Of a stretch of 64,000 nucleotides of DNA, positions 46,771-58,530 are shown in pieces (the stretch's first letter is position 1; every line of letters starts with the position of its first letter). The stretch is from Pomphorhynchus laevis (lineage: Eukaryota > Acanthocephala > Palaeacanthocephala > Echinorhynchida > Pomphorhynchidae): the NCBI GenBank assembly GCA_012934845.2, contig WNNJ02001842.1:1-64000 (forward strand), read 5' to 3'. The translations under genes and the position numbers were made by a program. The notes beneath the pieces were generated by a model that made no database searches, was not told where the DNA came from, and saw only the letters and a list, made by a program, of their open reading frames with translations.

Positions 46771-47627
46771 TTTACCTTTTTCTGTATCCAAATTGCTTGA
46801 AAAACTCGTGTTTGAAAAGAAAAATAGGAAATCGGGGGCGCATTACAATTGACAATGATGTGTAATTAGCTTAAACAATTATAAATATGTATCTACCACG
46901 CTTTGACACGTTCCCTTGAACATAAAACGTTCATCACAAATTGTAGCTTTTGAAGTAGTTTCGCTTTCAATTAGTGAAATTTATAATTCAAATAAAAATA
47001 TACACTTTCAAATATAATGAATCAGCTTCCAAAATTTAATTTTATTTAAATTCAAGATTTTATTTCAAGTTTTTATCAACAAATTTTAAATTGTTCGAAG
47101 AATTCTAATCGTAAACAGAAATAGCCTTTAATATCATTCGATGACATTAATTATAATTGAATTCGAATCAATTCAGTGACTTCTATACTGTTATTTCATT
47201 TACAAAATAATTACGGTCATTGTCAAAATAAATTATATAATTATAATTGAATTATCAGTGATTTAGTGACTCCTATATTGTTCTTTTATTGGCAGATATC
47301 GTATTCACATTCGAAAGCCCTTTTTAAAGAGTTTTAAATTATTATCTGTTCTCAAGCAGGTAATGAAATCAGAAATAATTTAATTAGAAATGGTTTTAAT
47401 TAAATTTGCAAAATGTAAGACGAAAGTCTTTCATTCAATCTAATTACCAACAAAAGCAGAATAGTCGAGTGATCGTCAGCCAACATTAAAACAACCGAAA
47501 TGTGAAACGTAGGTATTGGATCCGTAGCTGATGAAGTCCACCAATACTGAAATGTAACGTACCACTGTTGTCTTATAGATATGGTTAAAGTAGAGTGAGG
47601 TTCACAAATATTGAAATTATCGTACTG

Positions 47628-47757
47628 CAGTTGGGTTGTAGATTGAATTAAAGAACGTGCAGTGTCATCAAAAAATTCGATTATAGAAACAGCAGTTGGG
47701 TTGTAGATTGGATTAAAGAACGTGCAGTGTCATCAAAAAATTCGATTATAGAAACAG
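47628..47757. repeat. Two-copy 65-bp tandem repeat
   Basis: Copies 47628-47692 and 47693-47757 (cagttgggttgtagattg...) differ at about one position. Confidence 0.85.
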
Positions 47758-48040
47758 CTGCACAATTAAATTAACTTAAAATTAAGAAGCAAACTGTTTA
47801 TGACTAGTTTAATAATAGTAATTAATTTAGGAAGACTTTCAAATTGATGGTAAACCCTTCCCCTAACATCGCTGATTTAATTTGTTATCAGAAATGATTT
47901 CAATTAAATTTGCAAAATTTTATACGAAAGTATTTCATTTAATCTAATTCCTTATAAAGCAGACGAGTCAAGTGATACTCTTTCAACATTTACAGGACCG
48001 AAATGTCTTTTATATATAAAGGATGGTTAAGTAATGAATT

Positions 48041-48155
<115 letters not shown>

Positions 48156-50484
48156 ATTGCGAAAAATCGCTTATGTATATCCAACTGATAATCGCCTACC
48201 GCAGTTTCTTAAAAACTTTTCCATAGTAAAACTATCAGAACCGGTAAAAAAGCAAATTTATTTCCTATCGACTTTTCGGCTTATCTTTCTCAAGAATTGG
48301 TTTACAAAATTGTGTTTTTAGCTGTTAACATTGGTTTACATGTAAGCCTTAAATGCACAAGATAAGTTTTTGAATCGTGAATTTCACTTTCGTATAGATG
48401 CTACAAAGCCATTTTTTCTCGTCAATTATATCACGGAAAAGCTGATCTTCAAGCTTTTCATGGGAAATCCTAAAGATCAATTATCAATGAATTTTTCATT
48501 GATAATTTTATACTTTATTGGAACACCTTAAGAAAATATGATTAAATATATAAATTAGAATATTAGAAATACGAATTTGAACTGCTATTGAATTATGCTG
48601 GGGTGCGCCACCATTTATTTGGTTTAAAATATAATTTTATTTTTAAAAGTTATTTAATTTATTCATCAAAAACATTAAAATTATGAAATGCTTAATATTA
48701 AAAATACTTGATAATTAACATTTCTTAAGCATTATTAAGTGATTAAACAATATTATTATTGCATGAAGTGATTCTATTAAAGTTAATTTTTCACAATCTA
48801 CAAAATGTGTGTAAAAGTTTTTTAAGACGAATAATTCAGTAAATCTTAAATGTGCCCAACGCGTAAGCGTCTCAAATTTATTGAACACATTTGTTGCCCT
48901 TGTTTGCCTTTCTAAAATTGGTAATTCTTTAAAGATTATACAACTGAATCTACGTATATTAAATTATTTATAAATTAAACATAATGATAAATAAAAATAA
49001 AATAATAAAATGATAAATAATTATCTTGTTTAATCTTTCTTTAATCTTCTTTAATCTATAATAATTATAATTATATTATAAGACATTATATATAACATTG
49101 TATTTTATAATATATTATGAATATTAAATATCGGATCAGTTAACTGAATATACGTATATTAAATTATGTATAAATTAAATTAATGATAAATAATTAATTA
49201 ATTAAACATTTCTAAAAGTTCTATTTTAGCTATAAAATGGTTCTATTTTAGGTACCATTTTTGTTCCAAATAGAACTCTTTTTTCAAAGAGTTCCATTTT
49301 AGCTATATACCAATTAGGTAAACCAATCAGTATTTATTTTGGAACAGATCAAATAAGACGTTTATCAATTACCGCATTATAATGTGCATATTGGTTAGGA
49401 TAAAGTTAGTTCTCATTGACTATCTCATTGTTTATGTGGATTGCCAAATAGCGATAGCCAACTAATAATTATAAAATACCCAAATAATGATCTCAACGTA
49501 GTATTGTAGCATCCTTGGGTCTAAGTGTTCCGTTTATCAATCACCACTCTATAATGTTCTTCTTTTTATTTTTCTCTGCCATATCATCAAAATTATTTAG
49601 AATTTAAATAATTCGTTATAAATTATAACATAATATGGAGCTTTTAGTTGTCATGGTGATTTGTGAGATTTTTAGTAACCCATAATAAACATATTTTTAA
49701 ATGACATATTTCTCAAACATATTTGTCAATTATCATATTATTACCTTAATCTAACTTATTTTTTATCGTCATGCTTTTTCTCGAATTTTGTAATGTTAGA
49801 ACCGTCGTAAGTGCCGAAATGATTTGAATTATAATTATTGAATGCACATTATACACGAAAATGTATAAAAGTATAAGAATAAGAATTCTTTTTAGAATAA
49901 ATTACTCTTTTAATAAGAGAAACCCCAGTATTACTAAGTTTTAAACCCTGTTTATCGGCCTAACACATCACTGTGTCTAAATACTAATAATTTGTCAAGT
50001 TAATCTAACTAGGTATTAATAGCAGTAATTTATCAAATTTAATTTATAAATTTAAATTAATTATAAAAATTAATAATTAATTTTTAAAATCTTATTATTA
50101 ATTAATTTATCTGATTCTAATTTGAATCAACTCTGTATCCGGAGACTCGAATCTATTAAGTATGATATATTGAAACATTTAAATGTTATTTAGAATTTAA
50201 GTATCCATCTATCGATATTATTATATCAATAAATAGAGGCACTAAAGCGAAATATTGATTTAAAATGTTTTTGCATTGTTTTATTATCTTAATAAAATAT
50301 TAATTATTACATATGTGCATTAGTATATATTACAATTTATCGAATTGACATAGTGAAACATTGCTAGTTTACTTATTGAACACATGTTAGCCATTAATTA
50401 TTATCATATGCCTAGGCGTAATATATTATCCACACAAGAAAATTTCTTTATATATTTTAAACAAAAGTTTCTCGTTGGCGCAAC

Positions 50485-50610
50485 AAAGCTCTTTGATGCG
50501 ATCTGAACGAAATTTATTTGTTTAACCTGAGACGGCCGGGCCCGCTTATGGTTGTCCTAATAAATAAGCTCGGTAGTACAACGCGGTAACTCTTTCTGTT
50601 TTATTTAATC
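50485..50610 (+). mobile_element. Tiny family A relic
   Basis: DGRARLWLS, two stops, then ISSVVQRGNSF (50530-50598) parallels the family A ending at 23.98-24.06 kb (GEPRE ... LAVQRGNAF). GC-richer than its surroundings. Confidence 0.5.
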
Positions 50611-51189
50611 GAGTAAGAACCAATCTCTGGAAAAAACTTTTTCGCTAACGTTCTCAATGTTAATTTATATAAAAGAATTCGTCTCTTGTGGATAATTTGT
50701 TTTGCCTAAGCATATGATTAGATGGCACACCAATGTAATTTTAACAGAATTAATTATTATTTAAACTGGTATTTCAAATTACTCGCATTTAAAGACTTAC
50801 GCTGAAGCTAACACAAGCGTTTATGCAAATAATCATGCTTCAACGCGATAGTATAATCAATGCCAAATATATTTTTTTTCTATAAACACTAATTGACGTT
50901 ATAATTAAATACGAAAATATTTTATAATCTTAAAAGCAGTGTTCACAATAATCTCTCGAACAGCATGTTTCCTTCATAGTACACAATTTAGTCACAGATT
51001 ATTTTCTATGAAAATCATAGAAAATGATTTTCTATGATAATAATATTTTTTTTGAACAGTGATATCTGAAAATGTTTAGTGTCTAAAATGCGTTAATAAT
51101 AGATTTTTAAATAACTAATAAACAGGCACCTAATAAAATAATCAGTTCTTACAATTGAAATCAATGAGCATAATATCCTTTCATAGTAT

Positions 51190-52099
51190 TCGATCATAGT
51201 CTTCTATATTGCAGAAGGATCTGGCTATACCACAAACACCAACGCGACGCTTTTCGCTGGAACGGAAAGCGTCGTGTTTCGCTCCAGCGGGGACGCGACG
51301 AGCGGAAACATCTGCGGACGGATGTTTCAAAAGAACTATTACATCAGCATCGCAATAAGATAAAATACGAAGAGCAGAAGCACTTCCCGAATTACACTAA
51401 AGAATATTCAATGGAAAAGAATCTCGAATACTTCCCATTGCGTTGGTTTACGGGTGGGAGAAATGCCCTTTAGTTGAAGGCAGCAGTATAAGGGTTGCCT
51501 CTTCCACTACCGTATCCAACCGATAGCTTACTGTTCCCACCCACTACATTTTGATTACTGTTGGCAGAATATGCCCGTTTATTGGAAGATGCTTGTTATT
51601 TTATAATTTAAGACGGTGACAGCATCGCTGAGATTGCTTGTGCTAACAACTTCTCTAAATTCTTTGAGAGTTCTGCAAATTTTATGTTCATAAGGACTTT
51701 GCACTCTTCAAATTTCGTCTTTCGCGAATAGGAATCCAACACTGATGAGTCAGTACTATTGAAAATTAACCCTGTGGCTCCGAGAAGGTTTTCGCAGCTG
51801 CTGAAGGCTTCTTCATATGCCGGCCTGAGTACCCCATGAATTTTATGCATGTTTGAGTATGCCAGGTGATTTAACCCACAGTTTACACATGTGGGATCAT
51901 TATCCTTCGGGCATTTACCATTATTCTCTGGTTCTTTGCATGTGGGGCATATCGATTCAACACAGCAAGAGGATCCCCAGTGTCCCAAGTATGACATATT
52001 TGACAAGAATGTTGCTTCAAAATCTTTCATGTCATCACTGTCTAGGTCATGTTCGATGCTGCTGATTTTGACAGTGGACCGAGATGGACTGTTGTTCAA
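51190..52099 (-). mobile_element. LINE gag-type ORF1 relic plus GC-rich downstream frame
   Basis: Frame 52099-51608: YLGHWGSSC and then CPTCKEPENNGKC, CVNCGLNHLAYS, a decayed zinc-knuckle series followed by a coiled C-terminal part, comparable with 45.8-46.8 kb. Beyond the stop, AYSANSNQNVVGGNSKLSVG (about 51490-51575) looks like further ORF1. Then a GC-rich frame SALRILSYCDADVIVLLKHP...CGIARSFC (51185-51385) stays open for 64 codons and may be the start of an ORF2; I cannot identify it. The DNA here folds as cgacgcttt/aaagcgtcg (51247-51276) and acatc/gatgt. Confidence 0.5.
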
Positions 52100-52310
52100 C
52101 AGTACCGAGTTGTCCTAGATTATTTCCAAAGTAACCAACATATTATTGTGCCCGATTATTTGTAGCAAAAGATATACGACACTTGTCAGGATACTTTTTG
52201 TCAGAATTGTAGACTATTCTGTTAGGATAGTTACCAACAAAAGGTTTCAGAAATATTTTAAGTCGTCTGATTTTTTGTACTTATGTTTATTTACACAAAA
52301 TTTAAGAGCT

Positions 52311-52535
52311 TCAAAGCAAGATGAAGCTCTTTAGGTTTGCTAAAAGATCCACAATATATCGTTGTAAACGATCCACAACCTGCAATATATCGTTGTTCCA
52401 TTCGACTTTGGGTGTGACACCATTAGAATAAGTCTTTTTAGTCACATGGTTACTTGGAATCTCGTTGAAATTCTGTTTAATATGGTTGTTAACTCTGCTG
52501 CATGAAAAATTGTGTGAACGCTCCGCCATGTTCAC
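52311..52535 (-). CDS. Unidentified 74-residue frame
   Basis: MNMAERSHNFSCSRVNNHIK..., just upstream of and on the same strand as the gag-type relic, so possibly its 5' part. No domain. Confidence 0.2.
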   Translation of the reverse strand: MNMAERSHNFSCSRVNNHIKQNFNEIPSNHVTKKTYSNGVTPKVEWNNDILQVVDRLQRYIVDLLANLKSFILL

Positions 52536-52958
52536 TGGTTGTATGCACTAGTTTGCTCTAAAATGCGTGAAATATCAGAAAGAATAAAAACATTACAATT
52601 TGCGTGATCAAAAATTAAACGTGTAGTATTTTGAGAGCGATGGCGGTATAGCTATAAGATCTTAAAATACCAAGAAAACAAACACAACACTCACTTATTA
52701 TGGGAACGCTTGTATCTAACATGTTTATTCAACTACCTGCTGCGACAGTTGGCGATTCTATCACTGTACATAGTGATTCTGTAAGTGCAATGCTGAAATA
52801 TTAAATATAGCTTTTTATCAATAAATATATTGATCAATGCTAAGATTAGCATTGAAGATGAGAGAGTCGCTTAAATATTTATCATTTTCTTCAACTTTAA
52901 ACTTGAAGTCAATATCATATATAATTTGACATTGCTCAATAAAACATAAGATCAACAA

Positions 52959-53267
52959 TTGTCCCCCTATTCCCAACTTTCTAAATATCTAGAGAAATTA
53001 ATTATTAAGATCACTGCTAACGATAGCACAAATCGTCAGTCGGATGAAGTGGTTAGGGTACGTTTCGACTGCTTTTGTGATAACTATAAAGACACCAGCA
53101 ATTCCTCACGATGCTATACGAAACTCAGGTGCAGAAAGCGTTTATACTGGCTTGTTGCGTGTGTGAACCTTCTAGTTATTCTTTATATAAGGCACAAATG
53201 CGTATCCGTTGATTACGAGGGCACTGAATTTCTCACAGGATTCCTGAAGGAATGCGTCATTTTATAA
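52959..53267 (+). CDS. Unidentified 102-residue frame, one possible membrane segment
   Basis: The start (MSPYSQLSKYLEKLIIKITA; the first codon may be the ATT/TTG-type 5' extension rather than ATG) is uncertain. Contains a Cys-rich middle (FDCFCDNYKDTS, CYTKLRCRKR) and a hydrophobic stretch LYWLVACVNLLVILYI around residues 63-78. No family recognised. On the same strand as, and inside the proposed intron of, the REXO1-like gene. Confidence 0.25.
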   Translation: MSPYSQLSKYLEKLIIKITANDSTNRQSDEVVRVRFDCFCDNYKDTSNSSRCYTKLRCRKRLYWLVACVNLLVILYIRHKCVSVDYEGTEFLTGFLKECVIL

Positions 53268-53829
53268 ATTGTTATTGCGAAAAATCTCACAGGATTTAAT
53301 TTGTTAAATAATTTTTATATTTTAACAAGTTAAATAAAATTAAAATAATTTCTAGCCGGAAAATATATCGTTTTCTCTTTTTGGTTTCGATGGTAAGCAA
53401 ACATTTTACTGTAAAAGTACATATTAGGTCTTAAAGAATAAGTAGGTAATAAAATTATCCTTTAAGAAACCTTCTTAACGAGTATTTGATGTTGTTTATT
53501 CAATATCTAATACTCGTTAATTATTTATCTGTATTTACTTCATTAGTAAGTACTTCGTAATTATTGATGCTTGTTGATACTCGTTATGCTTATAGTTTTC
53601 AATATGCATCTGTTGGTTGCTGACCTATTTGTACGAGCAATGTCAAAACAAATGAAAATGCACCGTTTTTGTTCTTCTCTCCAATTAATTATGATACATA
53701 TTATAATTAATACATAATAATACGAGATTAAAATAGCAAACAGAAACAATTTTATTGCAACTGTCGGTCAAGATAAATAAACAATTACTTTGTAAACTTA
53801 AACCGAGAGAGTGTTTAAAATTTATTTAA

Positions 53830-54130
53830 AATCAGAATTCATCGAACTTGAATTCTATGCTTTGCTGGGTCGAGGAATAGAGGTCGAAACCTGATAGCAT
53901 AGCAGTTCCTCCTGATGACCTCTAATCCTTATTATGATACAACGTCTGTTATTTATTATTCAATTCATAAAGTTTGACTTTTATTTTAAATTTTAATTTA
54001 AAATTATAAGTTGATGAAAATATAAATTGTATGTATAAATATAAATTCTATAAAGTATTATATAATTATTTATTATTTATCTTTATTTCTATTTATATAT
54101 CGTATAAAATAAGTAGACACAGTTATCTGA
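53830..54130 (+). repeat. Penelope-associated repeat copy (sense plus)
   Basis: gaggaatagaggtcgaaacc, then tagcatagcagttcctc, then tgatgacctctaatcctt (53873-53935), followed by the shared tail with cgtctgttatttattattca and ending near cgtataaaataagtagacac (54100-54122). The gaggaatagaggtc/gacctctaatcctt pair and a one-mismatch ctgctatg/catagcag pair are present. Confidence 0.75.
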
Positions 54131-54344
54131 TATGATTTGTTCTACTCAAGTTATTATTGACCTCTGGACTATGTTTTTCCAGTAATATAACCACTGTCAG
54201 AAATCTTGATACTATGTATTCTTGATACTACTATTTTCTGCTAATTTTCAAGCAAGTTTAATGGATTCTTTTCTCTTTCCTATAATTTTCCTATATACAA
54301 AACAACAAAATATTATTAAAAATTTATTTAGTCTGTTGAGTGAA

Positions 54345-54590
54345 AATTTTCCAGAGAGTCCGGCCTGGAAAACCCTTCGATGAAGGCGATCTTTAGACAT
54401 CCTCAGGACGTGTCCTAGCCACTTAAGCTGACATTCTTTGATGTTGATAAGCTGCGACTTTACTCCGAGTCCATCCCGGATGACCGAATTCCTAACCTGT
54501 ATCTCTAAGGCTAAGACCGGTCACACCTCGATGGAATCTCATTTCGATCGCATGTATCCGAGATATTATCCTTTCGTCCAAAACCCTAGT
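54345..54590 (-). mobile_element. LINE C-terminal relic (RTE/Jockey-like endonuclease-RT group)
   Basis: Minus-strand readings RIHAIEMRFHRGVTGLSLRD (54515-54575), SVIRDGLGVKSQLINIKECQ across frames, LKWLGHVLRMSKDRLHRRVF (54370-54430). This succession (E-M-R-F-x-R-x-V-x-G ... Q-L-x-W-x-G-H-V-x-R-M) is the common C-terminus of a large metazoan LINE group. Short and frame-shifted. Confidence 0.65.
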
Positions 54591-54594
54591 TCAA

Positions 54595-54770
54595 TTTATT
54601 AAATTTCAATTTTAAATTAAACTTGATATAAATATAAATTGTATAAAATCTTATATAATTATTTATTATCTTTCTTTATTTTTTACTTATATATCGTATA
54701 AAATACATAGACTCTGTCATTTGATCTGATTTGTTCTACTGGCAAGTTATTATTGACTTTGTGTAAATTA
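54595..54770 (+). repeat. Penelope-associated repeat, 3' part
   Basis: Shares tttaattttaaattaaactt, tataaattgtataaaatctta and the tagactctgtcatttgatctgatttgttctac-type end (shown as ctgatttgttctac, 54728-54741) with the copy at 53.9-54.13 kb. Confidence 0.6.
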
Positions 54771-54939
54771 TTATTGACCGATCAGAAATACTGAAACTAT
54801 GTATTTATGATATAACATTATAATTTTTTATAATATTAAGATATCACATAAATAATAATGATAGCGTCGTATAAATACATACAACGCTAACACTGTTGTA
54901 GCTAACACTCTACGTGTGTTAGCGACAAAGATCAGCTAG

Positions 54940-55140
54940 AATCACAAGTCTGAATTTTCCAGTGTAATAACATGGCTCCGCACGAAAATTGAAATTTCTC
55001 TAGCCAGGTCGATATCACAATGTTTCTAAGCACCGCGGTCCAAACGACTTTACTCCGAGTACATCCCAGATTATTGAATTCCGCGGTCCGAGTACGACGG
55101 TTGAAACCCATTGCACCTGTACATTCGGACGTAGACATTG
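54940..55140 (-). mobile_element. Second relic of the same LINE C-terminus
   Basis: Shares cgactttactccgagt and catccc(a/g)gat with 54451-54483. Protein GAMGFNRRTRTAEFNNLGCT continues the same block in a different state of decay. Confidence 0.5.
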
Positions 55141-55439
55141 AAATGCAAATCGCACAATGATCTTTTTTTCTTTTTGTAAATCAAATTAATATATTAACAT
55201 TATTAATATTGGATCCATTTGCGGATAACTAATGATTTATTAAATAATAATATTCTTTTGAAAGAAATAATAAAATAATAATATAAACGAATATTTGTAT
55301 AATAACTGATACGACTTTTTTTGCTAATTTCCAAGCAAGTTTAATGGATTCTTTTTTCTTTAAATTTGACAATATACAAAACAACAAAATATGATAAAAA
55401 ATATATTTAAACTATTAAGCGTAAATTTTTGTATGGATA

Positions 55440-55760
55440 ACAAACAATATCCTTAATGTTAGAATAAGGTACACTTGGTAATCAAATTTCATCCGAAGAA
55501 ATACGTCATTAGCTCGTATTTGGCCCCATTGATATGTAAGGAGGAGGAATAGAGACTAAATTATGAATTTAGTAATTTAGCAATTATTAATTACATATAT
55601 TCACTTAGCTGATTTAATTTGTTTCAAAATAAGATACACTAAATAATCAAATTTTATCAGAGGAAATATATCCTTAACATGTATTTGGCCTCGCTGCCAT
55701 GTTGAATCGTGGAATAGGGACTGAAACCTGATAACATAAAATATAAATATCAATTCATAA
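55440..55760 (+). repeat. Penelope-associated repeat, two 5' parts in tandem
   Basis: Both copies read agaataaggtacact... aatcaaattt(c/t)atc ... gaaata ... gtatttggcc(c/t)c (55460-55530 and 55625-55700), then the gaggaatag/gtggaatag arm. The tails are missing. Confidence 0.7.
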
Positions 55761-56174
55761 CCATATAGTTATATAGATATAAATTGTATAAAATCTTATA
55801 ATATTTTCAATGTTTTTTATATTTTACAAAATATAAAATATTATATAAATTATTTATATTTTTAATAAAATATAAATTATTACCGGTGGTGCTAAATTTC
55901 TGAATGAATCCATAATTTTGGAACTCTTGGATTTTTGGTAATAGGAAAATATTGCAGTGAATATCACAACAAAAACCAAAACGACTCCAAGATTAACCTG
56001 AAATAAACCCGCATCGTAATCGACTTCATTGTAATTATATAATAGAATACATTTCGCAAATCAGCATTATTATTTAATGATACACTTAAACTGTAAGATA
56101 CAAAGCAGCATATAGATCCAATCCATTTTTTTATATTATATTGATATATACTTTCTTTATCATTAAGATTTGTC

Positions 56175-56460
56175 TTATATTCGTATTATTGTCATATTTA
56201 CAATATAATAAATAATTGTTTTAATTAATGTTAATTTAATGTTCATATCTAAATATGAACATATATTGATGATCATATTGATAATACTTCCTTTATCATC
56301 AATATTAGTTTTATTAAAGATAAGACTATCTAAATAAATTTGTTTTCTTATTGAATAAAAATTATTAGAATTAAATACACATATATCATCAATGTATCGA
56401 AACATATATTTCATATATTTATATAGTTTAGATTTAGTTTTAAACAGTTATGAACACATT
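56175..56460 (-). mobile_element. Penelope-like RT fragment
   Basis: KYMKYMFRYIDDICVFNSNN (56350-56414), QIYLDSLIFNKTNIDDK, then LDMNIKLTLIKTII. The active site is kept. An inserted ~30-bp piece separates NIDDK from LDMN. Confidence 0.75.
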
Positions 56461-56626
56461 CAAATTCTATAAATATATTAAATAATTATTTATTATTTAT
56501 CTTTATTTCTATTTGTATATCGTATAAAATACGTAGAATCAGTTTTCTGATCTGATTGATTTTATTTGTCGTTTATTATTTTTCAAATGCAGATTGTTAC
56601 CATGACAATAAAGGCATACTTTTTAG

Positions 56627-56906
56627 GTTGCGTCGCTTACTCCCTTAATTTTAACAACTTGTCATTATCGATTTCCAAGTGAATTTCGACGTCCATTTGT
56701 CAAGAAACTCTACGACGAATATAAAAAGGCAGGTAAAGAAGATTGTCTTAATCAAGCTAAACAAGACGAACTAGCCATTGCGTCTAAAGCTACATCGTCT
56801 AACGCTTACAGAAACAACATTGCTCAAATAGTTGTACAAACTCGGAATTCTGGAAAATACATCGCTTCTGCTGACATGAAAGATAATAATTTATCAAACG
56901 ATCAAA
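56627..56906 (+). CDS. REXO1: REXO1-like RNA exonuclease, second exon
   Basis: After the acceptor actttttag the frame reads VASLTPLILTTCHYRFPSEF, RRPFVKKLYDEYKKAGKEDC, LNQAKQDELAIASKATSSNA, YRNNIAQIVVQTRNSGKYIA and ends GAT-CAA-A|GTAAGA (donor at 56907, phase 1). In REXO1 proteins the K-R-I-A-H block is followed by a P-x-x-(I/V)-R-x-x-Y-x-x-x-F/Y-x-E helix, an A-x-x-E-x-x-(I/V)-x-x-R-S-x-(S/N)-x-x-x-Y segment and N-x-x-V-x-x-(L/I)-x-x-(L/R); the order here is the same. Joining to 36953-37486 keeps phase 0. The DEDDh exonuclease exons must lie beyond 64 kb or be lost; I found none in 56.9-64 kb. Confidence 0.65.
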
Positions 56907-57838
56907 GTAAGAAATCTTTTTTACATTAGTATTTTTTAAGTATTTAATTTTCTACATTAATTTTACCTTTAAACTAAATATTGCACACGATAAGGGATAG
57001 CGTATTCTCTTCACTGCATAATCACAGTCTAATTCATCAACTATATATTTGATACGATGGTGTTTTCCTTTTATAATCTCATTATTGTATATACTAAACT
57101 TTATATTTATTGTTTTTGTATAAGCATTCCCATTGATGACATATATTCCTTAATCGATCCAATATATTGTATATTATTTATTTGTCAATTCATAAAAATG
57201 ATTTTTATTTTATACAAATTGTATAACATCTTATATAATTATTTTTAATTTATAGATCGTATAAAAAACGTATTCCTTTATCTAATCTGACCTTATATAT
57301 ATTTGTAATTATTTATTATTTATAATTATTTATCATTATTTTTAATTTATAAATAATATAAAATACGTATACTCAGTTCGCTTATATGATTTGATTAACT
57401 GTACGAAAAGTCTTGATTATGTTACCGTGTTAGATATATTTTATGGATACATTGCAAGTTAAAACTCTTGCGTAAGATGATTTCATTTCTTATATTTTAA
57501 CAAAAGTTTAAATTTTACTTAAATTGAATACTAATTTAAGGCATTGTTTAGTAATGACTTGATATATTTTTAAATTAGTTTTAAAAATTAGGAATAAAGT
57601 TGCTCGAGCATTGTACAGAAGAAACTAGTTCTATAAGTTTCTTAGAACACACACAAAAAATAAAAAATATAAGAAAACTATACACACAAATATCTGACAG
57701 AGCTCTTTAGAAAAGATCCGATAATACTGGAACATTTTTCAAAGCTGTACAAGTTCATATATTCAGGTTGATGTTACATTTCACTGGCAAAATTACACAC
57801 TATTCTCTCTCATTCAGATTGTTGTTCTTGCTCTTTCT
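56907..57838. other. AT-rich spacer with a Penelope-associated repeat tail
   Basis: 57180-57400 repeats tataacatcttatataattattt and the cgtatactcagttcgcttatatgat-type end of the repeat (seen as gtatactcagtt, 57367-57378). No exon seen. Confidence 0.5.
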
Positions 57839-58246
57839 TCAATCTTCCTCTGCATCATGGTGATTATTATTGCGACCACGAGACTCGTCAGTTGAGCAGT
57901 AATTCAGCATCAGAACATCGTCAGCAAATGTAACTGATTTTTGAGAACGTTTCCTTCGGCCTTCATGTTGACTGCAGAGTCCGTCGCCATCGCAGCTCTT
58001 TATCAGAGCGCTCCTCAAATGAACATTGTCGACTCGATCAGCGGTGTTGTCTCTGTTATTGACAACAGCCAGCAAGATATCCCTCACTGTTAATTCTACC
58101 GCAAGAGAAACATCGTCCAAAGATATGTCATTTAGCTCTTGTTCATCAACGACAGTTGCATGATCGTCATTAATTTCAGCTTTTTGCATACCATCTTGGA
58201 CAACAATGCGCTGCTCATTCAGTTGATCGCTGCATTGATCGTGCAA
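57839..58246 (-). CDS. Small protein with RVxF-type PP1 docking motif (paralogue 2)
   Basis: A 135-residue frame. The acidic N-terminal half (VVDEQELNDISLDDVSLAVE) is followed by the block shared with 36686-36898: LRSALIKSCDGDGLCSQHEG and RRKRSQKSVTFADDV, then an Asp/Ser/His-rich tail ending HHDAEED. Basic run plus K-S-V-T-F plus acidic residues fits an RVxF phosphatase-1 docking site. Conservation between two diverged copies suggests a real protein. Convergent with the second REXO1-like exon. No known family named. Confidence 0.55.
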   Translation of the reverse strand: MHDQCSDQLNEQRIVVQDGMQKAEINDDHATVVDEQELNDISLDDVSLAVELTVRDILLAVVNNRDNTADRVDNVHLRSALIKSCDGDGLCSQHEGRRKRSQKSVTFADDVLMLNYCSTDESRGRNNNHHDAEED

Positions 58247-58342
58247 TTGCTATAGTATAAATCGTCAAAGCCATGCTTACTTTGCAAATCATGAATATCA
58301 AACAATGATGAATGCAAGAGAATATAGTGTTGACCATCGGGA

Positions 58343-58391
58343 TCAGAGTCCGTCGCCATCACAGCTCTTTATCAGAGCGCTTATCAAATGA
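58343..58391 (-). repeat. Duplicated 43-bp piece of the RVxF gene
   Basis: agctctttatcagagcgct and flanks repeat 57985-58027. Minus-strand reading HLISALIKSCDGDGL, then a stop. A short local duplication about 100 bp upstream of the gene's start. Confidence 0.8.
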
Positions 58392-58394
58392 ATA

Positions 58395-58530
58395 ATTAGA
58401 AACTTTTTCTGAAAAAGTTCCTAATTTTTCTGAAGATGATAATTTTCTAAAGATGCTAACAGAGGTTAGCGAAATATCAAATAAAATTTTCCCATTTTTT
58501 TGATACAGCTTCAATAATTATTTATTGTTT
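58395..58530. repeat. Half copy of the foldback element
   Basis: gatgctaacagaggttagc, aaatatcaaataa and gcttcaataattatttat correspond to the right arm of the palindromic element at 61083-61258. A separate small palindrome (attagaaacttttt/aaaaagttcctaat) is at 58396-58426. Confidence 0.75.

Noticed and set aside
53870-53940. Hammerhead ribozyme in the Penelope-associated repeat (gaaac and ctgatga words present)
   Set aside because: The words occur in permuted order, the closing pairs use the core bases themselves, and there is no room for helices I and III. The first core base also varies among copies.
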